From: Diphasiastrum complanatum
Taxonomy: Eukaryota > Streptophyta > Lycopodiopsida > Lycopodiales > Lycopodiaceae
Assembly: GCA_029204225.1 (NCBI GenBank)
Contig: CM055100.1
Span: 57,858,345 to 57,922,344, forward strand
Length of the DNA stretch: 64,000 nucleotides
Direction of reading: 5' to 3'
The position numbers and the translations under genes are program-made. The notes under the pieces are model-generated. The model saw only the letters and a program-made list of their open reading frames with translations. It had not been told where the DNA came from and did not search any database. Shown one piece after another: positions 11,588 through 23,600 of this stretch. Position 1 is the stretch's first letter. Every line of letters begins with the position of its first letter.

Positions 11588-11960
11588 TTCTTCCTCCCTT
11601 GAACAGGTTATGTCCTCAGAACATGAAAAAGAAAACATGAAATTATTCCTTAAGCTTTCAAGTCTTACCCATGAATCATTATTCTTAATCTAATCTTTTC
11701 CATCTGAATTAGTACTCCGAGATGCAACAATTCTTCAATTGCTTGCCTCTACTCATGAATACTAACTCGAATCCCAAAGATACACTAGGCTATAAATTTT
11801 CCAAATGGGTTGATTTTCTCCAAATAAAAGCACCTTCATGTAATCCAAATTACATGAACCACTTGGTGATTTTACTTCCTTATTTCAAAGATCAAATCTG
11901 AAAGCTGAAGAAATTCCATTTTAATTATAGTCTAAACTTATCCACAATTTCTTGCAAAAA
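11588..11960 (-). pseudogene. gypsy pol 3' end relic (copy 1)
   Basis: The minus strand just upstream of the purine tract reads NNDSWVRLESLRNNF in the position where gypsy integrases end, matching DNDSWEELKAY before the LTR at 53.5 kb. Further upstream it reads a QAIEELLHLGVLIQ-like stretch, resembling the chromodomain-like end where a 'VQW' strand precedes the acidic DNDSWE box. It is disrupted by stops. The sequence further right (to about 14.4 kb) may also be degraded gypsy DNA, but I could not recognise domains there. Confidence 0.5.
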
Positions 11961-12020
11961 ATAATGCTTCTTGGTACTATTCTTAGAATATCCAAATATT
12001 CTAAAATACCACAATTCAGT

Positions 12021-12114
12021 CATCTAAAGTCTCTAGGAAATCCATCAAGTCTCAGACAAAAATAACTCATCTAAAGTCTCTAGGAGATCCATCAAGTCTC
12101 AGACAAAAATAACT
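12021..12114. repeat. 47-bp direct tandem duplication
   Basis: CATCTAAAGTCTCTAGG...CAGACAAAAATAACT is present twice head to tail with a period of 47 bp and about one mismatch (GGAAAT versus GGAGAT). Confidence 0.9.
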
Positions 12115-15100
12115 CAATCCAGAGTACTGCAGTTACTCTAACGAGTTAATAGCTCCATTTCTAGCACCATATGCTAAAAGTTAGCAACTATCTATATCTT
12201 AATAGATTTATCTATCTCCTATAAATCTGGCGATATAGACTGAACTTCGTACACAAGCATTTATAGACTACAATCCGTAGTAGAATACAATCCACTAAAG
12301 TAAGCAAATTTCTCATGAATAACAAATTACTTATTATGAAAATGCATGTGAGCTCCATAGAACTCAATAAAAAACTGGAGTAAAGAATAGAAATCATACA
12401 CTCATAATAATTAAGTATCTGTTTACGATTCGTCAATCACAAATAGTTAAATTATTATGAATTGTCAATCATAATTTACTAGAATCTAACCCCATACATT
12501 AACCATTAAGAAACACTAGAGTGTATGTCCAACCAACTCAACTGAATTCAAAAATTCAGTTTACTCTTTTTGGAATCATTAGGTCACTAATGAATCAAGT
12601 CTATTCCTCAACTGAGAAATACTCACCCAAGAATTTCGTATATCCTATGCACACAATTTCCTGATGAATCCAAATGACTCATAAATTATGTGTCTTACAA
12701 GCAATACACACAAAACAAACAATTTCCGGTGAATTCTCTTCACACTGTCCGCTTTACCAATTAACTTCCACATGAGTAAATCAACTACTCAAGTTGATGG
12801 CCCATTATTTAGAAATCTTAAATGTCTAGGTGCGGCTCTTGATTGTACTAGTACAACACCACATTTAGATCCATATCCAAATCACTCTTAAATTAACTAT
12901 AGATCTATCAGAACAAATCTGTTAACTCTGCAAGTAATTGTCAAACACAATACTTGATCATATGTCTATGTTCACTGACTAAATTAAGTGCACCAGATAA
13001 CCTTAGTAACCAAAAATACATAGTAGATCCAAACAAGATTAATCGTGCACATATGAGAATAATCTCACTATGACCCAGTACATAAACACATATGTCATTA
13101 TCTGGCAGATTCCTCCAAAATCCGCATATGTTACTCACATATTACACTGAGAATCTTGTAACTCAGCTACTAAAAAAAACTTCTCATGAGTAAATAACAG
13201 ATCTGGAAAATCTCTGAAGTGAATGATTCCACATCACAAGTTTTCCAACCATCATACTTTTACAAACATAATTTCTTCATCCAATCAACCTACTTCAAAT
13301 CTTAGTGTACAAACCAAGATTAAGCTAACTTATACAGACATCTTTGGACATAAGATTAAGATTAAAAATTTATTCCATCTGATCCCATCAGCGGAATCTT
13401 AAATTAATCTTTACCACCACTATCCATAATCATGAATATCTAACAGCTCAAAACCCCCAAAACTCCTCTAGTTCCAGATTATTCAAAATAATCACTAGAG
13501 ATTTCCTCTATTCCCACTGGATAGTTCCACCATTGCACACATAGTAGATTCCACAAAAGAAATCTATGCAACTGATTGATCCCATGAAAGTCTTATTCCT
13601 ATCATTTTCTTATCTCCCTTTTACACGAAATTCCATAATTTCAATTAAAAAGATCTCAAGAGACAACGTATAAGATATCAAAGGTTCAAAAAAGTCAGTA
13701 ATGAGTATTCAATACTATTACAAACCGGACTTTTTTTTCAAAATCATAAAATATTTTATCTTGAGCGATAGAAACATTACTTAATGAATTCAATAAACCG
13801 GTGCTATGCAATTTTCATACAGTGATTATTGACCAATCCAAATTTCTTAACACAATCACATGTACCTACTCATGTGTCACATTTTCTTCCTCCCTTAGAT
13901 TTTTCGGTCAACCAAAAAATTTCATCAGCTAAGACACCGAAAACTCCTTGGACACAAGTAAATGCTAGGCTGCTACCCTTTTGACTACACTAGCTTAAGT
14001 ATTACTTCCGTTAAAGTTGTCTGAACCTAATGGAAAATCCATAAACTTTGGATCCGGGTACCCTTTTATGATATTCAATACACTTGTTTTTTATCAAATA
14101 TAGAGCTACCTCTAAATATTATGACCTTTATTCCATTTATTCACTTTTAACAAATATCTCAAAAACTTTAGTTTGCCCAAACCTAAAGATCAAAATCATT
14201 TAGGATAAGCCTATCGGTGCTCCACCAAGTTCAAAAGGAAGAACCATAAACACCATTTAACTCAATCTACTGGGAGTATCACTACCATCGTTTTGTCAAG
14301 ATCGGTTTAGAAAAATTCAGACTAATTATTACAGCTTGACACAAAAACAACGGTACCAAAGTTCCACAAAAATTGGACTTATAGATAACTATCGATGTAA
14401 CACACCAAAGTTAAAAAGTCTGATGTCAAGTTGATAAGGCCTAATACATGCACATTGCCCATGGAGAAGAAAAAACTAAATTCCTCCTACCAAAACCGAG
14501 AAGCAACAACCAAAAAATTCAAGGTTACAGCTTTGACTACCGAGCACCAAAAAATCCGAATTCCTCTTATTGTGTGCTAGTAACGTAGATTTTCCGAGTT
14601 GATTCCTAATCCACTTTTGAAACCAACTTCAAAGTTACCATAGAAAACCTCGGTCAACCGGCATGCAACAAACATCGATACGGACATTCATGCAATTTCT
14701 TAAAATGTTGTCTTACCACATGCACCAAATCAACTATAACATTAAAAAAAAACCATGCACAATGCAAAAGCCTAGACTCCCATTCAAAAACCCTAAAAAG
14801 GTTTTGCTAAAGGAAGGGAAGGCCAGCACGCTGCTACAGCTGCCACTTCTACTCTTATCTTGAAAATTGTCTAGGAAGATTGCTTGTACAATCAAGTGAT
14901 AATTTCTATAACAACCAATTTGAGTGTAAATTTTTGTGTGAAAATATTGGCTAACTTCAGTGACTTCACCAAGAGTGTGGTCTACACATAATAGATCTAA
15001 AATTTTGGTGAGCATCATCAATGTAGCTCAACAACAATGGGGCTCAACACATTGCTAATCAATTTTTTAACAACAACTCAACGTAAGAACCATTGATTAA

Positions 15101-15600
15101 GCCTCAAGTTTCATCAATGACATTGATCTAGGGTATCTACAAATAGTCCATCTCTTGCACTTGATAGAAAAATGCTCTCACTCTCAACCAAGTATATTAG
15201 AAGGTCCATTCTACTGATACATGCAACTAATAGAATGCATATGCAATCCTCACTGATGATGTAGACATATGGATTCCTGTGTTGAAATTGTGTCTAACAT
15301 TTTTCATAAAAAAAGTGTGTGTGAATGTGTCATATGCTAGTAGGTAGGTGCTTGTGTAATATTTAAAACCTAGCTACTAGTTCGTTGCCAAGTGGCACCA
15401 TTATGGATGGCCAAGTCTCACACACTCTTGTACATAGTTAGATGCTAATTTAAAAGTGATTTGAATCTACTTACATGCTTGGAGGTGGCTAAATTGAGCC
15501 CCAAAACCAAGGTCCTAGATTATAGGCCAATTTTGAGGGATTTTGGTGACAATGAACATGACTCGCCAATCCGACTACCAAGTGGGTGTGATTCTTAGAT
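12115..15600. other. unassigned AT-rich region
   Basis: No gene or intact element is recognised. Short open frames lack recognisable motifs and show no splice-site support. Part of it could be the degraded interior of the gypsy element whose LTR is at 11.1-11.6 kb. Confidence 0.4.
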
Positions 15601-15609
15601 TAGGACTTA

Positions 15610-16964
15610 GATAGTAGGGTTAGATCAATACACGTTGATTTGCTACCAAAGCTTGGCAAAGCTCAAGTTGCTCTAGGGATTCTCACACAATGCTTTGCTC
15701 AATGGCCAAGTTATATTCTACGATGTGTTCCTCCCTCTCCTGATGTTTTAGCTTTGCTACGAGATTTTTTTAGCAAATATTCTAGGTCGCTTGATGGGTC
15801 CAAGAACCTTTCATATTCCTGGTAGTCAGTTCGTTAAGCGACAAGTCTCTATTCCCTTAATGGTCTTATTTGCACAACTTCTATTGCTCCAGCTGCTTTT
15901 CTAGGGAGTTGGGCCCTAGTTGCCTCTACACTTATCTCCCATTTCAACAGGGCAACCATCCCATTCTTCTTGATTTAGTAATTCATGTGGAAATAGGCAA
16001 TCTTACTTTCTAGCAACATCTTCATGCGGCCAAGGATCTCATACTTCCACCTATGCGAGCTTCTTTACCTCCATTTAAGACTCCGCTCAACAGGCTCATT
16101 TTCAAAACTATCTTTCAAGAATTTTCACTCGCATGCTTTCACCTAGCTTCTTCGCGATTCACCTTCCGATGAGACTCAAGCTTGTCTTCTGTCTTGTGCA
16201 GACCCAGGAGCTGGCGCTTGGCTTGTTGCACGCCCTGTTGTTCCAATCTCTTCAGAGTTGTTTGTCACCGCTCTTCGAGTTAGATTGGATCTCCCTCATC
16301 CAATGTTGGCGGGTTTGACGAAATGTTCATGTGGTCACCCTCTTGATTCTCTTGGCACTCATCTCATGCGTTGTCCTTTTGTCGGAGTTTACACCGCGAC
16401 TCGCCATTCCATTCGTGACGTAATGGCATCTATTACACATGAATCCGACTTTCATGTCATCCAAGAGCAGACTCACATCTTGTCTGTGTCTGATTCACAA
16501 TTGCCTCGGCGTCAAGTTGACCTTGTTCTTTCGCACGCTTCCAGATGATAATGTTGTTGAACCTTCGAGACCAGACTTCCTTCGTCATGCTTCAACTACC
16601 CAAAGTGTCGTTGCTTCTCATGCAACTCAAGATAAAGAGCGGAATTATTCGCATCGCACTCCTAGAGAAGACTTTAATCCTTTTGCCTTGAAAACTTATG
16701 GATGCTTGCATGAGAAATTCGATGATATTCCATCCAACTTGTGCCGATTTTGCAATGAAGCTCCAAGGACATGGTGCCTCACCTTTTATCTGTCATTACC
16801 TTCTATTATTGTCAATGAATTTCTACACTTTACAATGCACTCAAGCACTTGCAATACTTCAACGTGACATATTCGCAAGAACGACTGCTTCACAACTTCT
16901 TACACTACCTAAACTTCCAACTATCTTAACTAGTGACTTGCATCAAGCAATAAGCTTTCAATAA
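15610..16964 (+). pseudogene. non-LTR retroelement C-terminus with CCHC and RLE-like tail
   Basis: Plus-strand fragments encode the end of a non-LTR reverse-transcriptase ORF. At 16,258-16,545 the frame reads FVTALRVRLDLPHP, then KCSCGHPLDSLGTHLMRC (a C-x-C-x8-H-x3-C zinc-binding pattern), TATRHSIRDVM and LPRRQVDLVLS, in the order seen before and in the restriction-like endonuclease of R2-like elements. After a stop and frame changes it continues with QDKERNYSHRTPREDFNPFA, KTYGCLHE, ADFAMK, ALAILQRDIFARTTASQLLT and a final DLHQA. The 15,610-16,250 part carries LLPKLGKAQVALG-like and LVARPVVP-like pieces in several frames. The order fits a recurring plant family of such ORFs that I know from memory; the RLE assignment is inference. 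Stops and shifts make it non-functional. The RT catalytic core is missing. Confidence 0.7.
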
Positions 16965-18944
16965 CTACTTTCAAATATTGTTGTTTTGTTGTACTTCATG
17001 TACAATATCTCAATTTGCTTTTTGGCTTTTAAACTTTCTACATGCATTCCTTTGTACTCCGATGGATTTTCTCATTTTTTATTAATAAAAATAAAGTTTC
17101 TTCTCCTATGAGGCTTTTCTCTTTTAGAACTATGGCTTTATCACAAAGCAAAATTTAATGACTAATTTGTTTTAAAATAAAGTTCATGAGATGTATGGAT
17201 GCCAACCAACCTTTAAAATGCACCTCAACTTTAATTTTGGTTTGAATACTTGTCTTGGACATACCATTCAGTCGAAAGACCATATTGACCTACTTAAGAG
17301 CCCAACACTTATTATTTTATACTACTTATAGCTCTCTTGAGATATATTACATTTAGATTATTATAAAAGCTAGTATTTGCTTTTGGCACATTATAAATAT
17401 CATATGCTAATATTGTCCCTTAACAATATTGCCTCATAACCATTCATTTACAATGCCTCCTTCAATCAATTCATCCCTAGTCTCCCCTATTGGCCCTTCT
17501 TTGGCTAGCATATATTTGCTCTATGCTTATGGACTCTAAAATTACTTCAAGTAACAACAAATCCCAAACAAATTCTTCAAAACGAGCAAACCCTATCCAA
17601 AGTTTGAAGTCACTTAATCATGCTTTAGAAGCTAATAAATAGGCTTCATTCAACACACATGATTTACAAGAGGTATGAGGTAAGCATCAAGTTAGTGCTA
17701 AACATGAAACATTAAAAAAGCTATAAACAAAGTAGATAAAGATCAATTTAAGATATTACTCTTACAAGTTGCCAATCATAATACTCATGATTTGACCTAG
17801 TTGTCATCCACTCTTTTGCTTTTGTACAAAACTACTAGATGAATTAAAACCAAGTCCTTTCATTAACAAATACACTACTTCGAAATGCCCATATCCCATC
17901 AATATCATTAACTCTTTTGAATGCAAAAATTTATATTAGTCCAAACAAGTAAATGAAGTCACATCATTATGATTGAGAAAAAAAGTTGTGGAATAAAACA
18001 GGCAAAGTTCATAGCATATATTTTTCAAATCTTCTCGTCTTGGAACTTGTTACAATAGAGGTTTAGAGGCTTTAGACAAAAAAGGGCCAATATTGCACAG
18101 CTTTTGTGAGTCTACGTACTTTGAAAAAAAAAAATTGAATAGATAATTAGTGTAATGGTTTAACAACATAAAAATGAATGATTTTTTAAGGTCTAATTTT
18201 GAAAGTAGCATTTTGAGAAAGATGTAAACCAATCGTTAATAAGTATATTATGAATGGAGTATCAAAGGTTAGAAAATGTTTTTGGGACTAAATAAATTTC
18301 TACGACAGCTATACTCCGTTGACTGACCTAACACTCTTACGCATCTATTGCAATGCCATGTTTGACCTTGGAACAAATTTGAAATGCCGTTCGTGTTATA
18401 ATTTATAATAAGATATGTAGTACTAAACAACACGCTATGATATTTATTATGTTGCCACAATGTGGTGGGAGACCAGCATCACAGATTCAAAACTTAGTTT
18501 TGCATTTTGTGAATGCTTCAAAAAACAATCCTTCAAAGGAAGTATAGCCATGAACCCAACAATCAAAATTCATTGAATCTTCCCTGATTTGGAGTTCATA
18601 TCATGCTGGCATTCCTTGCGTCATTTGAGACTTGATTTCTTGAAGATTCCATCTGATAGCAAAATGGGCTTCTATGAATATAATCTAGACACTTGTGTCT
18701 ACCCACTCCTCCACAATTGACAAATCATACCCTTCAGAAAAGCATTCAGTACCCTACCTTGAACTTTTACAACCAATGACATGACACTATTAAATAAAAA
18801 ATATCTGTTATCATATTCAAACCATACAATACTTCCCACAATTTAACTTCAATGAGATCAGCATTATTTATAATCAAAGCAATTAAAGGCAGGACCATTA
18901 AGAATCCCCCACAATAATAATCTAGAATGTATTCCCAATTATAC
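16965..18944. other. unassigned AT-rich region
   Basis: Sequence just after the non-LTR ORF has an A-rich stretch ATTAATAAAAATAAAG (17,078-17,093), which could be its 3' tail. Beyond this there is no recognisable gene or element. Confidence 0.4.
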
Positions 18945-19098
18945 TTGACATTTATGTGTAAAGGTCTATCCAGAAAGCATAATGCAATAAGCAAATTTTT
19001 ACAAGATCTTGTGGTAACAATTTTTCGAGACTTCCGAACAAGCTTACTGAAATGATTTAAGCAAATTGATAATGCTGCAATTGGTAAACTCAACATAA
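18945..19098 (-). other. possible host exon, unknown product
   Basis: On the minus strand a pyrimidine-rich acceptor (TTTTTTACATTTACAG) precedes an open stretch reading MLSLPIAALSICLNHFSKLV and ending at a GTATAA donor-like site at 18,944. An alternative inside the same acceptor uses another frame and a GTAAGC donor at 19,047. I do not recognise the protein. No neighbouring exon can be joined with certainty, so this may be chance. Confidence 0.25.
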
Positions 19099-20629
19099 CT
19101 GTAAATGTAAAAAAGAACTATTTTTTCTGAATATGAAGCATTCCCTCCTTACACATGCAATTCAAGTGACATGTTAACTGACAAGTTTACTTCATTATGA
19201 ATAAAATAGCAGACACATCATGAATGAAGTAGCTGACATGGATTTCAATTGTAAAACTTGGCTATACGCACACTCTAAAAGTCCAATCAATATCAAACTT
19301 AGCCATATAATATAACTTCCAATGAAGGATGACTCGTGCTATTAACTATAAACACGTGAATACTGCTGTGAACCATATATGCTATCTGGCTGGCTAGAGC
19401 CTAAAATATGAGGAGCTAATTTAATCAGATTGTACCGAATAGTGCTTTTGGACCTAAAACAATAGCTTGTATGTCTTCCAAATGGCTTAGCAAGGTCATG
19501 TTCTTATGCCTTTCAGAATCCCAAACGGCTTTCTGCAGAAGATGGCATCCCTTGTGTGCTACTATGAGATATTAAATGCAGGGTATGACATCCTCAAAGC
19601 CAAACTTTAAAAGGATACAAGCAAGTAGATAAGATAAAAATATGAAAATGGACGCCCATTGAAAACAATCTGAATCCTTGGAATAATGACATAGGCCATC
19701 ACGTTGGAGGCTAAGAACGCTTTGAAGTCGACAAATTCATTTGCTGCTAATGAGAATTGAAGCAAAGCATATAGCAGCTTCCTCTAGTCATCTTCCAGGC
19801 TGGCCTTGACTCTCAAGTGACAAGTCTAAAACTAAAATTGATGATGGCAAACCAAAAAGCTGCTATCTATGATTCACACACTATCAGAAGACTTGATTCT
19901 TCAATCTACGAAACAGCAGTCAAAACTTTGTAACATTTCAGGCCACTAGCTGCTGATATCTTTCAAGGCTTTCTATAGATCCAATGCCACGAAAACTAGC
20001 TCAGAGCCTGCATATGTACCCAAAGGAAAATCAAGACCTACTTGTTAGCATGTCAAGAAACCCCAAAAAGATAATGGCAAGAAACTATATTGTTTTCCTA
20101 CAGGTTCCCCAACATCCAATGCTAAAAGTCGCACACTTCTTTCAGTACCTCTCCTCTATATGCATCACACACTAGATTGCTCAAAAAAATTCTTTCATGA
20201 TATGCTCTCAAACCATTTATGAATATGCAAAAACTAAGAGCTACGATGTATCATATATTTATTACTGGTTGACAATGGCTGAGCTCGTAGTAATGGACAG
20301 AAGACGTGCAAAAATCCTACTTTCTAATTAGCAGCAGAAAAGCTGATGACACCTAGGGAGCCCAAAACCTCGCAGTTAGCTGAACTAGTTAATGAAATGC
20401 ATTTTGGTGATTTCAGCCATGATCTTTGGACTAATTAGAGAGCTGCACACTCACAATGTATCCAAGAGGATTTTGAAACAGCTACAATGTTCTTTGAAAC
20501 TGATGTAATGATAAAAAGTGCAAGAGTCATCTCAAAAGCTCCCATCGAATTTCAAAATTCACATGCACAAACATTGAAATTTCATGCTTTCCTAATAAAT
20601 ACAGCATCCAACCTTCAAATTGCATTTAC

Positions 20630-20846
20630 CTGGTTAGTGTAACACACTTCACTGGTCTCACATGAGGGTGCTGGACTTCTGATTTGCAAAACGCTTCTGT
20701 CAGCCTCCAAACTTCGAGCGCGCCCCACCTTCCCATATTATCAGATTGACCAACCATAACCACATAATTAGGCTGGGAGATAGTCAAATACTTAATTTCA
20801 TCACTTTCAGAAGAGTGATTCCAAATGAAGTATATCTCTGCCGAAT
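20630..20846 (-). other. candidate host exon (beta-propeller-like), unknown product
   Basis: The minus strand has a 217-nt open segment between an AG acceptor (TTTGAGAG) and a strong CAG/GTAAATG donor. It reads SAEIYFIWNHSSESDEIKYL, then ISQPNYVVMVGQ, GALEVWRL and HVRPVKCVTLT. The alternating hydrophobic strands and the 'GALEVWRL' element look like one blade of a WD40-type propeller, but I cannot name a family. Flanking exons were not identified with confidence. It is the most coding-like host segment in 17-25 kb. Confidence 0.35.
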
Positions 20847-23300
20847 CTCTCAAATTTGAAAATTTAAGACGGATTATTTTGAAAAAATGCAGAAGTACGA
20901 ATGGTTGCTAGGCCAAATTTGGCTGGTGGTTTTGCAACACTGGATAAGCCAACCATCTAAAAAATCACCTTCAGAGCTCTCAGGCTTCCTAGGCCTATTG
21001 TAACAATCATAGATATTTCATTGCTATATCAGGCACATGTGGAACGTCCACATTTCAATTTTCTTTTAAAGAGCCCATCATGCCATCATTTTAAAACAAT
21101 CTCCTCCTTCCCAAACTCCTCTCCTCCTATGCTGCAGACCCAGCCCCAAAACACTCTCCATTTTTTGCTAATTTTTGTGGGTGAGGGTTTTGTAATGTCC
21201 TGGAAATATCAGAAAGTCTAAAAGCATACCCAGCACACCATAGTCACATCGGAATGCATTCTGAAGGAGGTAGCAGAGAACAGAGCTCTATATGAAAATT
21301 GCAAAAAAAATTTATGAGAAGGACCAAAACCCTGCAGTCCCAGCCACGCAAATTTTAAGCGCATTGTGTTTTTGTGAACAATAATAAGCAGTTACTGATT
21401 CACTGCACACCCAACTTGGGATGAATGAAACAACACTTCGATACGAGTTACTGGCACAGCCCAACCAGAATTGACCCTTATAACTGACTTGACAGGTGAT
21501 GCATCAGTAATATCTGTGACCTAGGCCCCTAGTGAACATTAATCTGCAGCTAGCCAATGATGGATTGTACCTAGCATGGGTTCTTGAAATAATTATATAC
21601 GAATAATATTGATCAGTATCGAGTGTACCAAACACGAGTTCATTATAGCCCTTTGAACTAAAAAAGGGCCCTTCTTTTTTCATAAACATGTTTGCTAATC
21701 AAGATTGATTGAATAACTGGTAGTCCTATGTGGCAGTTCACCCTAGGTTTGCCAAGTATTGAATCCTAGCTCGATAAGTTCCACTTAGCCCTAGCGCAAT
21801 AAACCAAGAGACAAGTGATATACATGCCTCTAGAAGGCCTGAATTTAAATTCTGAATTTGTTTGAAGCTTTACCTTGAAAATTTACGCGAAACCTTTCCA
21901 AGCATTGTATGCAATGTCCTCCATGAATTCCTTACTATCTCGTAGTTAACTCCAACTATAGTTGTAGTCTATCTACCACTTAAGAACCCAATAACAAACC
22001 AAACATAGCCATTGGACCACTTGACTCAAGATAGGACTAGTGGACATGGTGACGACCAGCAACCGAACTAGGCACCCAACATGAGCTCGAGTAGGATGTT
22101 TTACCAGTGGCAACCCAACGTGCCTGCACAACCTCACTTGTTCAGGGCGGGACAAGAATTACAATTGCGCACCTAGTCGTTGGGAGATGACTTACTCGGT
22201 GTTAAATGGATTTCAGAATTAGTGGACTAGGAAGTTTGAGCTAGTCCTTTATGGCCGTAAGCAATCAGTCATGTTATTTAATTTGAGGGGAGACAGGAAT
22301 AATCTGCTATAGTGTGCTCTCACACTCACTATATTAGTGTGTTGCTTGTCATTTTCTTACATTATAGTGCTTGCATCTTAACCTACATGGAATGTGGAGC
22401 ACACAGAGTGTTCATTCCAAGGCTAGACTAGTATGTACGCCCCCTTAGAAAATGAGTTTGGAAGAGGAACTCAGTAGGTAAAAGAGGTGTTTGCACTTTG
22501 CTATTATCAGCGTTTAAAAGCTGAGGTTAGTTTTTGGATTGTTCTGAATACTTCGTGATCAGGATTGCCCATTATTTTGTGCATGGATTGGCATAGACTG
22601 TGCGCATCAGAAAGGAAAGGCCCTACTATGAGTCCACACAGGGGTCTGCCAAGAGGATAGAAGATATACACTACTAGGATGTCTAGACATATCTATGTCA
22701 AATGTTTAGTATGGGCCAAAAATTAAAATGCTCAAATCAGTGTGACCGGATCTCAGACACGCATTTGTATGCTGTGGTAATGCCCAAGTTGAGAGAGGCC
22801 TTTGAGCTATACCCAAGGTAGTATAGGTTGATATTATATATGCCAATTAGGCTGGAACAGAAGCTATACAAGAATTGCATAGAGTAGCTAGATCACTTTG
22901 CAGCATCCAAAAGTATAATTATGAATCTAGCCAGGGTCGTTTTGATTGTGCAAAGCCGAGACATATAGGCGCTGCACCACCTGCACCCCCCCTAGATAAA
23001 AATGGGGTCCAAATTCGCGCCAATAAGGGCCCAATATTTATGCCCCCAACTGTATGCACATTGCACTCACATCTCCAGTAAAATGATTGCAAAAGTGATC
23101 ATCTTAATAGCCCAAACTGTAGCATTTGCCATTAACAATTACTGAGAACCAGAGCAAATAACAACCAAAATTACCAAATAGCTACTGACTTTTATTAGTT
23201 TGTACCCTATCTACTGCACTTCTGGGAGGCAAAATGCTGGTTTGACCATTGCTCCCCTAAAAAAATTTCAGCCATAAGCTATTTTTCCAAAAAAAAAAAA
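20847..23300. other. unassigned region
   Basis: AT-rich DNA with no recognisable gene or mobile-element protein; consistent with introns or old repeat debris. Confidence 0.35.
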
Positions 23301-23339
23301 AAAAGAAAGAAAAGAAAATTTAAAGATTTAAAATTTAAA

Positions 23340-23455
23340 GAACCCAGCGAATCGCAATTCGCTGTGAACCGGAAAAAAAAACTTATATTTTTTTTGGAAG
23401 AAAAAATGGTTCGAACCCGTTTTTTTTTTTAATTTTAAAAACGGTTCGAACCGTC
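23340..23455. repeat. palindromic AATCGCAATTCG segment, hAT-end-like
   Basis: GCGAATCGCAATTCGCTG (23,347-23,364) is a near-perfect palindrome and shares AATCGC-ATTCG with the terminal regions of the hAT elements at 25.65, 29.88, 32.94 and 35.35 kb. It is followed by a second palindrome, ACGGTTCGAACCGT (23,441-23,454), and homopolymer tracts. It could be one end of a small non-autonomous derivative; no clear partner end or target duplication was found. Confidence 0.4.
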
Positions 23456-23600
23456 CATGAAATTGGTCCAATCAAATTTGAGGGCCCATATGTCACTAAG
23501 CCAATCAAATTAGGAGTAAAAGAGAAGGGGGGTCCAATCACGTTTCACTCCTCTCCACCTCGAGTTGCTACTAGTATGAGTGATAGATCCATGGATCAAG
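23456..23600 (+). repeat. relic of the copia D LTR family
   Basis: The order TTGGTCCAATCA, GTCCAATCA, TTTCACTCC, CACCTCGAGTTGCTACTAG and ATGAGTGA follows the order of boxes in the LTR at 7495-7660. Sequence similarity stops after ATGAGTGA. No internal retroelement sequence is attached, so this is a solo LTR fragment or older debris. Confidence 0.5.
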
